DNA of 64,000 nt from Blattamonas nauphoetae (GCA_033064195.1 JARBJD010000072.1:186001-250000), one strand, 5' to 3'; positions 46,321 through 57,837 are shown, counted from the first letter of the stretch. Numbers and translations are program-made. Notes: generated from the sequence alone by a model not told the origin.

Positions 46321-46533
46321 TGAAATGAGGTATTTCGATAGTAATGAGCTCGAAAATAGTAATCATGATAACGAATCCGAATATTGCCAAAGATAGTGTT
46401 GCAGTTTAAGACGAGGAGGTCATTATTTTCTGTTAGATATATTTTGATCAGGCCAGCCCCTAATATCATTTCAGGGTACTCGCTGTGTTGAGGAGCCCTC
46501 GTTTGGGCTTGGAGTGACCAGAGGGAACTCCTC

Positions 46534-48463
46534 AGAACAGACAATGTTGCGACGAGCAGACAAGAAGGGTTCTTGGTGCGGTGAATTGTTTGTGAAATAC
46601 GCTCCTTGAATGTTCATGTGTCACCCCTTCATGCTGATCACTCCTTGCGAGATGTTGAAGAACTCGTTGTTCTTCACTTTCAGTTCGGTCTCAATCAGTT
46701 CGATCAGTCCTGTCTTCCAAACACACAACTCTTCCAACTCGTTTCTGCTTTCGGCTGTTGAACTGTTGATTGTCATCAATCCATCTTTCAGAATCATTTT
46801 CGATGACGATGCGGAGATCAGAACGAATGATGGATTCGACGATCCAACTACGATGTCGATGTTTTGGATGTTCAGAAGAGCTGATGAAACCACAATCAGA
46901 GCTGATGTCGATGATTCTGCTGCTGATGACGGAATGTTCAGTGATGGTTCGTCATGTGTTCCATTCTGGATCAGAACTGACATTCCACTTCCAATTGTCA
47001 TCTGCGACGACAGAGATGTGCCGGTCAGCAGCGAGAATGTTGGATTCATGATGTCGAGTGCTCGCATGATCTTCCACGCAGCATCCATCGTCGAGCAAGG
47101 GCGAGAGGAGTCTCCGCATGTCCAACCATTCTGCCCTGTTTCTGTGTCAACGAAGATCTCAATCACATCCGGACGAGTTGGGGTCTTTCCAGTGAATGAT
47201 GAAGGTGTTAGAGCAATTCCGCTCGCTTCGTCGGTCGGAGTGATGGCTTCGATGAGAATATCGGTGCAGAATGGGAGAGATTCATCAAATCCAATCAACA
47301 TTTCCGGTGATTCTGCTCGAGTCGGAGATTTCACCACAATCGAGAATGTGTGAGACGTGTTGAGTTTCACTTCGTATTCTGTCCCGATTACCAAATCTTT
47401 GCCTGTCAAAACCGCAATGCAACCTGTCCCAAGCGAGTTCGTGAACTCAAACTTCACAGCAGTAAATGAGGGAGGTGCAGGAATGCGGACAGTGATTCCA
47501 GAGTCGACGAGGAGCGTGCTTGCTTCGTCTGCTTTTGAGCAGACTGTGTAGTTTCCTTCGTATTTCAGATGTGTCCCACTTTGTTCCGAAGCAACCAGGA
47601 AGTCTGCTTCGCAGAGTGTTTCCGAGATTCTTCGCATCGACGAATATTTCCAGAAAGTTCCTTCGAACGACACCCAAACCGACCCGAGTGAATCACCCAA
47701 TGCCATTCCTTCCAACGAGATCGTCACTTCAGATCGTTCCTTGTTGAGATAAGCTACAGTGCACGAGCAAATCCGAGACGGTTCTTTTGGTGTCTCGAAG
47801 ACACACGTTTCCGTTTCAACGAAGATCGACGTTCCATCAACCACTTTCATCCAATCCACACAATACGAGTGTCCATACTTAACAATCGCCTCTTCGAAGG
47901 GATACAGGGACAGCGTCACTATGTTCTCTGTTGCTGACGACGCTGTGAATGTGATTGTTGTTTCATGATTTGCTTTTGACTTTGACGAGAGAGGTGTTCC
48001 TGTCACTTTCAGTTCGTATTTGTCTCCAACTGAAAGAAGACACGATGATAGTGTCAGAGTGGTCGAGTTCAATCCCTCATCGTCCACACTCACAATCTTC
48101 ACAAGACGAGATGGTTCGTCAGGCGTTTTGAATTCAAGTGAGGCGGCGAGTGCGAAGTGGAGTTTGTCCGATGTCTGTGACCTCACTTCGTATGTCGTTC
48201 CATATTTCAGTTTCGTACCTCCATAAAGAAGTTCTGATCCACTCCCTGTTGTTGTGTTGTCGATAATCACTGAAATGCTGAGTTCTGTGTCTGTTCCTTT
48301 TTCAACAAATGTCAGATTATGTGTTCCTGACATCATTCTCAATCCATTCAATGACAAAATCACTTCCTTCTTGTGTGGTGCTTTCAACGATGTCGAGATC
48401 GACAGAAGTGTCGGTCCAACGGGTGTTGTGAAGCTTGTCTGGTTGAATAGAACGTGATCATCA
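46534..48463 (-). pseudogene. Receptor pseudokinase gene, piece 3 (Ig-like repeats + second beta-helix)
   Basis: The frame is open from the junction at 48463 down to a TGA at 46621-46623, after which the same frame continues as family-typical sequence (MNIQGAYFTNN ... SARRNIVCSE) to the insertion junction near 46534. It encodes about four Ig-like repeats of ~90 residues with the pattern K.G..Y.V ... F.TP.EPSR (LKYGTTYEVRSQ, VKYGHSYCVDWM, LKYEGNYTVCSK). A CGDSSRPCSTMDAAWKIMRA block then opens a beta-helix module like the one in the 5.3-8.7 kb protein. Joined to piece 2, the sequence runs without loss across the insertion at 48.5-53.4 kb. Confidence 0.75.
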
Positions 48464-51161
48464 TCCTTTGTCGGGGACGACTATATCTCATCAAGCATTC
48501 CATCTATATCTCATCAAGTTTTGATCAAAGGTTTACTCTTTCCCTTAATAATCTTTTTTCCTATTCTGAATTCACTCTTTTTCAGACTCAACACATCATT
48601 CTGATCTTCATCTCACTGTAATTCTCTCCATTTTCGATATTATTGATGCGAAGATCCTGCTTCTGTGCTCTTGTGCCGTTCCTCCTCTTCATGCCACTCG
48701 ACCTCGCTTTTGTTCGTACTCTCAGTTTAACCCCTTCTCTTTCCCTCCAGCCGCCACTCGAGACATGTCGTCAGACAGCTCGATCATCCCTCGGCTCGTC
48801 TCGCTCGTCGCGTGGTGCACGCTTTTCGTTGAAGTACCGTCCAAAATTGTGTCTTCCATCCTTCATCCTCTCCTCCACTCCCTCTCTGCCCTCACCCTCT
48901 TCAGCACTGCCAGTCTGCCCCCCTCTCGCTCATCCTCTTCAGATGGGAACAAGATCATGATTGTAAAGAGCGACGCCTACCAACTCTCGTCCGCCTGCTC
49001 TCTCGCTCACCCATCCTCTCGCTCCCTCCCCTCATCCCGCAGAACGCCCTCACCACTCTCTGGAACTGTGCCCGCAATGGTCTCCCTCCTCCCATCTTTC
49101 TCTCTCTCAGAAGAAATCAAAGACATCTCGCGCAGTGTCGGTGCCATCGACACCCTCCTCGATGCATCCATCCGCAGCGAAGTCGATCTCCAGACCATCG
49201 AGACCACTCTCGGCGCTCTGTTGAGCCTGACTGTGAACGGTGTGCCCTCCTTCTTCTGTCTCAACTGTCTGTCCTGTTCGCAGCGGAGAACAAGAGCTAC
49301 GTGAGGGAGCACAACGGGCTTCCCTTGCTCGTGTCCGGTCTGGCCCGTTTCCAAATTACTCCGCACACACCACAACACATCCCCGTCCTCCACACAGCTC
49401 TCACCACACCCCGAAACTGCTGTTCGAATGGTGTGCTCCTCGCGGCTCTCACCCCACACGCCCCTCCGTCTGTCACAAAGGAGGCTGTCCTGCTGGTGAA
49501 GAACCTCACGCTGGTGGATCAGAACAAGAAAGAGGTTGGTTTGGCATTCTGGCTCCATCATCCCTCCCTTTCCTCTCCCAGTCACTCCAGCCGAATCTCG
49601 ACAGTTCTTCTCGCAAGTATCTGAATCATTTCGCTTGTTATGTCACTGTACGAACCTCTGTCAGAAAAGTGCGAGCACATTTCCAGGGGTAGGTCTAGAC
49701 TCAGATCCGAAAAAGTCTAGACGCAGATCTGCAGATCGGTTTAGGCGCAGATCTGCAGGTCTACACGCAGATCCGACATTTACTCCATATTTTCCACTAT
49801 ACACCTCATTTTATTCTTCCAACACCTCAATATCGACATCATTTCCTGTTTTTTGGTTTAAGATCACCATTAGGTGTTTTTAACATTCAACGTTCAACGA
49901 GACTGACCGATCCTGGGTTGATCAGGTCTAATCATCGACATAACGAGTAACTACACCTGATTGAATGTTCTCCAGCGAGTGTTTGTTCTCTCATTCATGT
50001 TACATGTTCATTTTTAGAATTACCGTTCCCACAGCTGGATTGTCAGTTTCTTGTTCTGCACTCCGTCTACGACGATTTGTTCATTGATTCGCCTCTTATT
50101 CCATGTCAATTGATTGTAACAACATATATGTTTGCTTTTTCGAGTTTTCTTCACTTTTTATTGATTTCTCATCGATATCTTCTCTCTCTCATTTCTCACG
50201 TTGACCAACTCTTCATTCTCACTATTCTCTTCCTTCAAGGATCTTCAGTTTGGTATTTAGTCCCTCCTTGACAGTATCTCAGGACCAAAGAGTGTGATAT
50301 TCGCTATTGATTGTGAACGCTCGTCCAACAATCGCCAAGTTGGGAACACTGTTAGGAAGGCCGTATCCGAAGATATGAAGAGAGTTTCAACGTATGTTCT
50401 TTGAACAGTAAATAGAGTTGATTCTTCCTATTTTTCGCATTGTTCATTCTCTTAGTCAGTTACTGGAAGCCTTCGATCATTTTTTCATTCTTCGTTTCGT
50501 CCAGTTTTGCTGATGTGGCGTTTCTTGGGATTCAGAATATCCACACAGTGAGGAGGAGTCTGCGGACATTCATCAACACATTGGGGCATGCCGACCTGAT
50601 TCTGAAAAAAGAAGAACCAATGCAGGAAGAAGAGAAGAAAGAGGAGAAGAGAGTAGAAGGGAAAAGTTAGAAAGAAAGCAGAAAAAAAAAATATTACTCA
50701 ATTGTAGCTCACAACTATAGTCCAATTGGCGAGTCTGCCTTCTTTCCGAACAGTCATTCCTTCTCACTCCATCCTTCTCCTCTTTCTCTCTAATTCCTCC
50801 CAGACTCATCCAATCCCTCCCTGCCTCCTTCTAGTCCCATCACATGGTACATCTTTCCACTCTGCCACCTCCCTCCTGTCTTCCGTTTTTCTCATCATAA
50901 ACTGAAACAATGGATGAGACTAAACACCTTCACGTTGTTGTCTTGTTTCCATTCTTCTCACGCGTCACCAATCACCAACTAGATTTATCAGATTGCTTCA
51001 AATGACTGGTTCCTGCTTGATCAACCCAGGATCGGTCAGTCTCGTTGAACGTTGAATGTTAAAAACACCTAATGGTGATCTTAAACCAAAAAACAGGAAA
51101 TGATGTCGATATTGAGGTGTTGGAAGAATAAAATGAGGTGTATAGTGGAAAATATGGAGTA

Positions 51162-52608
51162 TACTGCCCGACACGACGACCTGATCCGGCTGTATTTTTT
51201 GTTTTTTGACAGAACAAGAGAGAGATGAGAGTTCCTTTTTCACTTACTTCAACTCCACGGGGTTAGACATCTCCTGAATTTTTTTGAAAGAACTGTAGTG
51301 AACAGTAGAAGAGAATGACGTGAAATACTAAAGTTGGGGGACATTCGTAGAACGACAGGACACGTGATTCGCCTCTGATTGCGCTCAACAATGGTTCCAA
51401 GATTGTCTCTGTCGAATCAAAGAAAGATTCAGAAAGAACGAAGGAAAGGCAAAGGAAGAAATGAAACAGCTCGCCATCTGAAAGTCTCTGTCAACACAGT
51501 CTCAAAGTACTCTCACACTCTCATCGTCACCGATCGACCGCGAGTTGTGAATCATAAACCCCAGTCACACCTCTATCCCAACAAAACACTCAAAATGTCC
51601 AGCTTGCGATCAAGAACAAAACATACAGCTCCGCAAATCCAATTGAAAAGAGATCTCAAATTGCCAGGATCCGACCGTTCCTTCCAACGCTTCCTGAAAG
51701 CAAACAAAATAGGTCTCCACAAACATCATAAAGTTCCCCCCTTCCAACCACACCACATCAAAACAGATTCGACTTCGCCAAAGAGACTCTTTCAAAAGGC
51801 TATCTTCCTGACCTGTGTCTATTTGACGACGAGAAAACTGTGAGAGGGAGAGGACCAGATAAGTATTACCGGTCATTAAGTGAGAAAGACACACAACGAC
51901 CCGAATCAGAATCACGCGCTCATCCAATCAAACTCAACATTTGGGGATGTGTTGGAGTTGGGTTCAAAAGCAATCTCTTCATCACAGAAGAGAACATCAA
52001 CGGCAGAATCTACACAGATGCCCTCATCAACGGACTCACAAACGCTCAGATGGACCCTCCACTCGGGTCCTTCTGAGCGATAATGCGGGTTGGCACAAGA
52101 ATAAAACGGAACTTCCCCGAATTGAATTGGCGAATATCAGTCACAAATTCCTTCCACCTCTCTCTAGCGACTTGAACCCAATTGAACACGTCTGGGCAAT
52201 GCTCACTACCAAATTATATGAGAATTTCGAAGTTTATGACACAATTGACTCACTGCGGAAAGCAATCGTGAGATGCTGGAAATCGATCCCACAAGAAAGT
52301 ATCGACAACATCGTTCTCTCATACGGTGACCGCCTCCTCGAGTGTTACTCTCATGAAGGAAAAATGACGAAATATTAGAGTGGTCGAGCTGGATGAAGTG
52401 GATCAGATGTCATGTCGCGAACATCATGACCATCATTTTTTTTATTTTACAGTTTTCGCGTCACACAGAATTTTTTGGTTTCTACTTTATTGTCAAACTG
52501 TGTCTAACTCTCAAAATTAGTATTCATAGAAAATTGAACCACATTGTGCCTCTATTCAGAAAAATACATCCGTTTTACAGCCGGATCAGGACGTCGTGTC
52601 GGGCAGTA
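51162..52608 (+). mobile_element. Tc1-like transposon with intact ends, inserted at TA
   Basis: Inverted ends of about 32 bp begin TACTGCCCGACACGACG and are followed by TGATCCGGCTGT on both sides. TA is duplicated at 51160-51161 and 52609-52610. The uninterrupted equivalent (ATATGGAG-TA-AATGTCGG) survives in the left arm of the host element near 49770, which proves the insertion boundaries inside the window. Confidence 0.92.
51391..52378 (+). pseudogene. Tc1-like transposase, frameshifted
   Basis: Starts at ATG 51391 (MVPRLSLSNQRKIQKERRKG) with an N-terminal helix-turn-helix. The frame then shifts at least twice: a stop after LTTRKL near 51843, and another after PPLGSF near 52076. The DDE parts remain readable in separate frames: KLNIWGCVGVGFKSNL, LLSDNAGWHKNKTELP (second Asp) and PPLSSDLNPIEHVWAML (the terminal Glu). 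The protein ends EGKMTKY at 52378. It should be inactive, but the element could be mobilised in trans because its ends are intact. Confidence 0.85.
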
Positions 52609-53365
52609 TAAATGTCGGATCTGCGTGTAGACCTGCAGATCTGCGCCTAGACCGATCTGCAGATCTGCGTCTAGACTTTTCTAGATCTGAGCCTAGACTT
52701 ACCCCATTTCCAGGAGCCCACTGTCGATGAATTATTGGGCATCCTCGTCGGTGATGCAGATCGGTGGTGTGGTGGGACGTTCGGGCGGAATGACGTCGAG
52801 ATTCTCTTTCGGAAAGCTCTCTCGGAACGATCCTGTTCGACTCTCGAGAGAGCTACTGATGTGATCTCTCTTTATCTGAACAAGGCCCTGATCTGCTCGT
52901 AGAGTGTGTTCATCTCCTCCAGAAGCATCTCGATTTGGTGATTAGTCAGGGAAACTTGGCTCACGAATGGGTGACTGTGGCGGTGAAAGAGGGTGGAGAA
53001 GGGGTGTGAAGGCCTGATTGTCCTGCGGGGACCAGAAAGGGGTGAAAAAAGGTTCCTCGTCCGTTATTCCTCCTCATCATCATCGCGAGACCATGTGAAA
53101 TCCAAGTCTGGAGCAGGGGAATTCAGAAGTCTTGGGTTGGATCAGCGTGTTCTACTAGAAACGACATATTCGAGTTCTTCGCATCAAAAATATCGAAAAT
53201 GGAGAGAAATACACAGAGGTGATGATAAGAATTGCGTGCTGAGTCCGGAAAAAAGGATGTCAGAAGAAGAAATAAAACTATTAAGGGAAAGAGTAAACCC
53301 TTGATCAAAACTTGATGAGATATAGATGGAATGCTTGATGAGATATAGTCGGCCCCTCCTTTGTC

Positions 53366-54600
53366 ACACTCTGCACAGTATACATGGTGTTGAACTGCAC
53401 TTCTGTTGGCAGACCTGCTTTCACTGTCCCTCTTCCTTTTGTCGATTCTGAGAATGTGATGAGAACGTTGTGTGAATCTGAGAGTGTGAGTGTGTACGTG
53501 TGCGGAGAGGGGAGGTTCTGCCCGATCACATCGATTTTGAACGAGTCCGACGAGCATTCAGTTGGAACAGAGAACGATGTGATCACAGGAGGATTTGGCA
53601 CAGTAAACGAGATTCCAGAATCGATCACAACATCAACCGAGTCGATTGTTGCTGATTGCACAGAATATGTCTTCCCAAACGAGAGATGATTGGTGTCCTC
53701 CCCCCACGCGGTTGAGAGCATAGCTGTGCATTGTGTTGGCGAATTTCTTGTCAGCACACCTTCCACCAGTGTATCACTGCCCGTCTGTTTCACATGAATC
53801 GTTCCTGTTCCATCAGGGAGCAATGAAGCGAGGAATGAAACCGTTAGTTCATCTTTCTTTCCATTCAGCGAGCGAGAACTCAGTGATTTGATTCGGGGAG
53901 GTTCGGCTGGTGTTGTGAATGTGATTCTGTTGAGTGTGTGTACATCCGCTTCAACCCCTCCCTGTGGAAGCCACATTACTTTTTTGACTTCGTATTGCGT
54001 CCCCCATTCCAGTCTTCCTGATGCATCAAGTGGATGAAGAGGCGCTTCTCCAACAAGAGTCGTCGTATCGGAGCGAGTCAGCGAGATGTTGAAATGGTTG
54101 CCTCCGTTTGGGATAAGCATCCAATAATTTCCTTCCTTCAGATTCATTCCATGAAGAACAATTGTTGTCGTGTTCCCATCTTTCAGTGATGAATGGGCTG
54201 AGTTGACTCTGAGCAATGAGAGGTAGTTTGAAGGCATCGATGATGCGCGGAGTGAATATTCTGCTTTTGGAAGAAGCCCTCGATCTCCCGAATACACAAC
54301 TGCTGTTCCTGATGTCGATGTCTCGGAGTCTGTCCCAAAAGGAACATGAACAAGACGGGGCACATTCGACCCGTTCAGCAATATCCCCATCGTTCCCTTC
54401 ACTCCTTCACTCGCTGTTGCTGTCACTGCTGCCCTCTCTCCACTGAACGACACACTCACGGTCACCGTTGGAGTGGACTCGAGTTGAGGAACGAGATCAC
54501 TCATATCGTCCGCGCCACCAGCGACATACACATTGGGAGCTCCCGAAGTAGAGTCGCAGAACCTGACAGTTTTTTCAGTCGCAATTACACCATTCCGTGA
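53366..54600 (-). pseudogene. Receptor pseudokinase gene, piece 2 (Ig-like repeats)
   Basis: About 410 residues from the pogo-like element junction at 54600 to the Mutator-like element junction at 53365. It starts with TEKTVRFCDSTSGAPNVYV and has Ig-like repeats with WGTQYEVKKVMWLPQGG, TFTTPAEPPRIKSLSS, FGKTYSVQSATIDSVD and FTVPNPPVITSFSV. Several N-x-S/T sites occur. No internal stop was seen in this piece. It continues piece 1 upstream and piece 3 downstream. Confidence 0.75.
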
Positions 54601-56223
54601 GTGATCATCCATATGACAAGATGATCACTCCCTTGACTTTTTAAGAGCCATTTTCTCCTTATATTTTCCCGAAAACCGCATAAATGATCAAAAATATGTT
54701 CTGTCGTGAGAAATTATCATTGGAAAGTGTGAATGGTTACAGCTTGTATTGGGGGGTCCAGCGTGCGGGAAACTGTGCCCGATTTACGAAACCAAAAATG
54801 GGGCTTTGATCAGTTTCCTCTTTCTCCTTCCTTGTGTCCTCTTCGTCTGGAATGCAATGTGATTCCATATCACTAAACGTTGCATCGTTCAATTCTACGG
54901 TCTGTTTGCCTCTTTTCTCTTTGATTCGGAATCCAGCGTTCTGGAAAGCCAACCGATTCTTCTTCTCATCGGTACAACTGGTTAATGTGAGAGCTGCTTC
55001 CCTAAATCGGTGTGTTTGTGTGGTCGCATTGTGTATCTCACTGTCTTTTCTTTCCATCTGTTTTAGAGCAGTGAATGTCAGCTGATCGCACGGCTGCGTC
55101 AAATGAGAGGACGCAGGCGGGAACGTAAAGAGAATGATGTTATTGACCGCGAGGTTTGTCTTAATGTCGCTTGTTTTATGGATTTCTAGGTTATCTGCGA
55201 GCAGGACAGCGGTATTCTCCAGCAAACCTTGTTGAATCCGAACAGATCGAACATGAGGAATGAAATGATCATTGATCCAACGATGATATTGATCGGCTTG
55301 AATCAGTCCACTGGAACTAACGTTGACATTCGCATCAATATTGCCTTTTTGACTTCGGGGAGGACTTTTGGATCTAGTTTCTCCGCCTTGACTACTATCA
55401 GTGGTTTGACAGGCTTGCCTTGAAACGGAATACAAGCAAGCATTCCAGTCACCTTTTGCTGGAACTATCCTTAAACTTTGGGTTTGCAGTTTCTTTGTTC
55501 ACGACAACTTTTTTGTTCCAACCGATGGTGCCTTTCTCAGGAGGCTTTCATCACAATTAAACAGAAGGCGTGGATGGACGCCGACCACAGACTGTTGAAG
55601 GCGTGCTTTGTATTTTCGTATCATTTTTTTCTGTAGGCGAGATCTTGAACTTTCCATTGGTTTTGCGACTGTTCGTTTTAACGTCTTTTTATGCCTGTTT
55701 AGGAAACGGCAAACCCATCCCTGGGTCACAACCATGCGGAATTTTGACTTGACCATCTTGATTATACCCACCCTGCCGATTGGTTTGTGACAGTTCGCAA
55801 GGGCACAAATTTCATGTACGAGCTCTTTTTCTTGTTCATCAGTCAGCTTTCGGTCAGTTGGCATCAACCCCAATCTTCGCTTGTTTCTTTGTGCCCGGAG
55901 ATGCCAAAGGAATTGACGTGTTGAACGGAATACCCAAGCTACGTCAGCTATGAACGCTTTGCCCAGATAATACTGTGGCCAGTTGTCGAAGGCGAACAGC
56001 AAACAGTCAGAACGTGTTGACGGCCGTTTCCGAGAAAGAAGATTGTACGCTCGTCCGCCCAGGTCTTTCCCAAACTTTTCTTTGCACCTCCCAAGTATAT
56101 CCTTTCGGTTGAGTTCCCAATAACTTTCGTTTGTTTTATTTTCCATAAAAATGGTTGAAAAAGAGAGAAAACGAAGTGCCGGAAAAGTGAAGTGGATGAT
56201 CATTTTAACTGCAGGCTGATCAC
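54601..56223 (-). mobile_element. Pogo/Tigger-like DNA transposon, both ends present
   Basis: A 1.62-kb element whose ends share GTGATCA, a spacer of about 14 bases, then ATGATCA(C/T)(T/C)C. The left end is GTGATCATCCATATGACAAG and the right, read inward, GTGATCAGCCTGCAGTTAAA. It carries a frame-broken transposase and splits the receptor gene between ALNPLVIS and the FCDSTSG segment. The exact target duplication is ambiguous because the junctions lie in GTGATCA-like sequence. Confidence 0.8.
54737..56146 (-). pseudogene. Pogo/Tigger-like transposase, frameshifted
   Basis: The N-terminal half runs from ATG 56146 (MENKTNESYWELNRKDILGR) to NCDESLLRKAPSVGTKK, where a frameshift in an A-run near 55.51 kb brings an early stop. 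A second shift near 55.45 kb is needed before LACIPFQGKPVK-type sequence resumes. The C-terminal half keeps VLLADNLEIHKTSDIK and FPPASSHLTQPCDQLTF and ends RWTPQYKL. It closely resembles the intact 465-residue transposase at 19.1-20.5 kb. Confidence 0.85.
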
Positions 56224-57837
56224 CAACGGATTCAATGCACCGAAGTAAAGATCTTTGGTTTCCGGTCGATTCGTCGAGGAGCAATCTCTGAACTGGAGGA
56301 AGGAGAAATCAATCGAGTCCACATTAAAGACTCCCAATGCACCTGCAGCCCAGATTGAAGAACAAGAGACAAAGGCACAATTGGAGAGAGTGGCGAGTGA
56401 GTGAGAGTTGAGTATGAGCGCCCCAGCTTCATCTTGTGAGTAGCTTTCCTCTAAGAAGCAGTCGGTGAGGGCAACTGTTGAATTGGAGTCACAGAACACA
56501 CTTCCACCAGTACCCATAGATCCAGTGTTCTCACATTCCGTGAAGGAGCACAGAGAGAGAAAGACGGGATAATCCAGACTGTACTCCCACACACATATCG
56601 CTCCACCATCGCTTCTGTATTTGGTGGTTGTGCATTTGTGGAAGAAGCACTGCGTGACTGTCAGAGTGGAATGCGCTTCGTCGACTCGGATGGCTGCCCC
56701 ACCATCGCTGCTCACGTACTCGCCAGAAAGTGTCATTTCGTTGAAAGTGCAGGAAGAGAACTGCACGGACGTTATTTTTGAAGTTACGTCGACGTCTGTT
56801 CGTCTGATGACGCTGGTATCGGAGATGTTTTTGTGTTGATGGTCAATGACAGCGTTCGATGTTCGGACACAGGAAGAGAACGAACTGTTCACGCAAACAA
56901 TGTTTCCTCTCAATCGAGTCCCGCACAGTCCTGTCCCCATGTCGTGGTTCGTGCTCCCTGAAATTTTGCTCCCAAACACTCTCTCCCACACACAACTCCC
57001 CATTCCCAATGCCCTCCCCCTTCTGACTCCAAAATTGTTTGTCACATTCAAAATAGTGCTCGTTCTCAACTCAGTCGAAATCTCTCCAATCATCTCAATT
57101 TGTGCTTCGTTCGACAGCAACTTCCCAGCGAACGAGAAAAGTGGGCCAGTTCCAAGTGGAAAGTGTGTTGAACAGAATGATAGTCCAACTCCAATAATCT
57201 CTTCCCTTTCCATCAATCCATCTCTCCATCCCGTTCCATCAAACATCCATCCTTCAGTGTTCTTGTTCGGTTGTTCATAACCTCTCCCAACAAGCGGAAG
57301 AACCTTATTTGGAGTCGATGATTGGTGTCTGGTCCCAACTATCACAATCTTGTTCTCCCCGCTTCTCCCCGAGTCTGCAAGCACAAATCCTGAACACTCC
57401 ATGTTTGACAAGATTTCACTGGCAATCACCTCAACTGACGACTGAAGGACCAAACAGACTGATGTTCCCGCCATTCCCGCGTCCAGTCTCCATGATCGCA
57501 TCGTTAGTGAACTATTCCGCACCTCCATCATCCATCGTTCAACACCCGAGACTTTGCTTAGCATTTCCTTTTCATTTTTGGCATCATTGCCATTCAGTTC
57601 ATTTCGCACATTCGTCCTATGTGTCAGCCATGTCTTGTTTCCGTTCAGTTACACCGATTTCGATACAATCCCAATCTCATTTGTCCAATACAATCCATCA
57701 TCGAATGATAGATCCATCAATTCAGAGTTAGAGCCGAAACTGCTTTCGGCAAGTTCCTTCTCAAAGACAGCATCAAAATGTTGATAATGTTCATCAAAGC
57801 AATGAAAGAGGGTACAAAACAACAGAAAGAGTGACAT
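56224..57837 (-). pseudogene. Receptor pseudokinase gene, piece 1 (signal peptide + beta-helix)
   Basis: ATG at 57837 opens a signal peptide (MSLFLLFCTLFHCF). The frame meets a TAA at 57649-57651 after about 62 residues, then continues in the same frame for another 470 residues to the pogo-like element: GNKTWLTHRTNVRNELNGN, SSLTMRSWRLDAG, then beta-helix repeats with SSDGGAAIRVDEA, RSDGGAICVWEY, MGTGGSVFCDSNS and EAGALILNSH. It ends with KDLYFGALNPLVIS at the junction. The early stop plus the insertions mean the gene is dead unless an intron removes the stop. Confidence 0.75.

Larger units (their letters stand above)
42441..46533. mobile_element. 4.1-kb inserted block with inverted ends, contents degenerate
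   Basis: The left end (42441-42493) and the complement of the right end (about 46480-46533) share about 50 bases, including TTCCCTCTGGTCACTCCAAG. The right junction abuts the receptor gene exactly where its frame is lost. Inside are a 57-bp minisatellite, a fragment of a second receptor gene, and old coding remnants. The element family is not identified. Confidence 0.5.
49687..52704. mobile_element. Second Mutator-like element, 238-bp inverted ends, 9-bp duplication
   Basis: The target duplication CATTTCCAG lies at 49678-49686 and 52705-52713; ends are GGGTA and TACCC. The left inverted end is 49687-49924. The right end is its complement in two parts, 52704-52609 and 51161-51018, separated by a Tc1-like insertion. 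Inside the ends is about 1.1 kb with a weak plus-strand frame (EEPMQEEEKKEEKRVEGKS, ending near 50670) and no transposase. Near-exact arms suggest recent activity. Confidence 0.8.
48643..52899 (+). pseudogene. Armadillo-repeat gene carried inside the Mutator-like element, itself split
   Basis: Spliced plus-strand exons read RLPTLVRLLSRSPILSLPPL, NALTTLWNCARN, EEIKDISRSVGAIDTLLDAS, ETTLGALLSLTVNAENKSYV and REHNGLPLLVSGLARF, a clear armadillo pattern. Two introns are well supported: one ending CTCTCTCAG near 49111 and 49228-49270 (GTGTGC...TTCGCAG). The coding sequence is interrupted at 49687 by a second element and resumes at 52714 with EPTVDELLGILVGDADRWCG, ending LYLNKALICS with TAG at 52899. 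The 5' exons before 48.9 kb are uncertain. Armadillo proteins act as interaction scaffolds; the partner is unknown. Confidence 0.65.
48473..53356. mobile_element. 4.9-kb element with ~80-bp inverted ends and 9-bp target duplication (Mutator-like), carrying a gene
   Basis: The ends GGGGACGACTATATCTC (left) and the complement of GAGATATAGTCGGCCCC (right) begin inverted repeats of about 80 bp with about two mismatches. The flanks show the duplication TCCTTTGTC at 48464-48472 and 53357-53365. Removing the element and one copy restores the receptor gene frame (VQSVTK / DDDHVLFNQTSFTTP). A 9-bp duplication with long inverted ends fits Mutator-like elements. No transposase was found; the cargo is an armadillo-repeat gene, as in Pack-MULEs. 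Confidence 0.8.

Noticed and set aside
48473-53356. Polinton/Maverick identity for the large inverted-repeat element
   Set aside because: It is under 5 kb, has a 9-bp rather than 6-bp target duplication and carries no polymerase, integrase or capsid-like gene.
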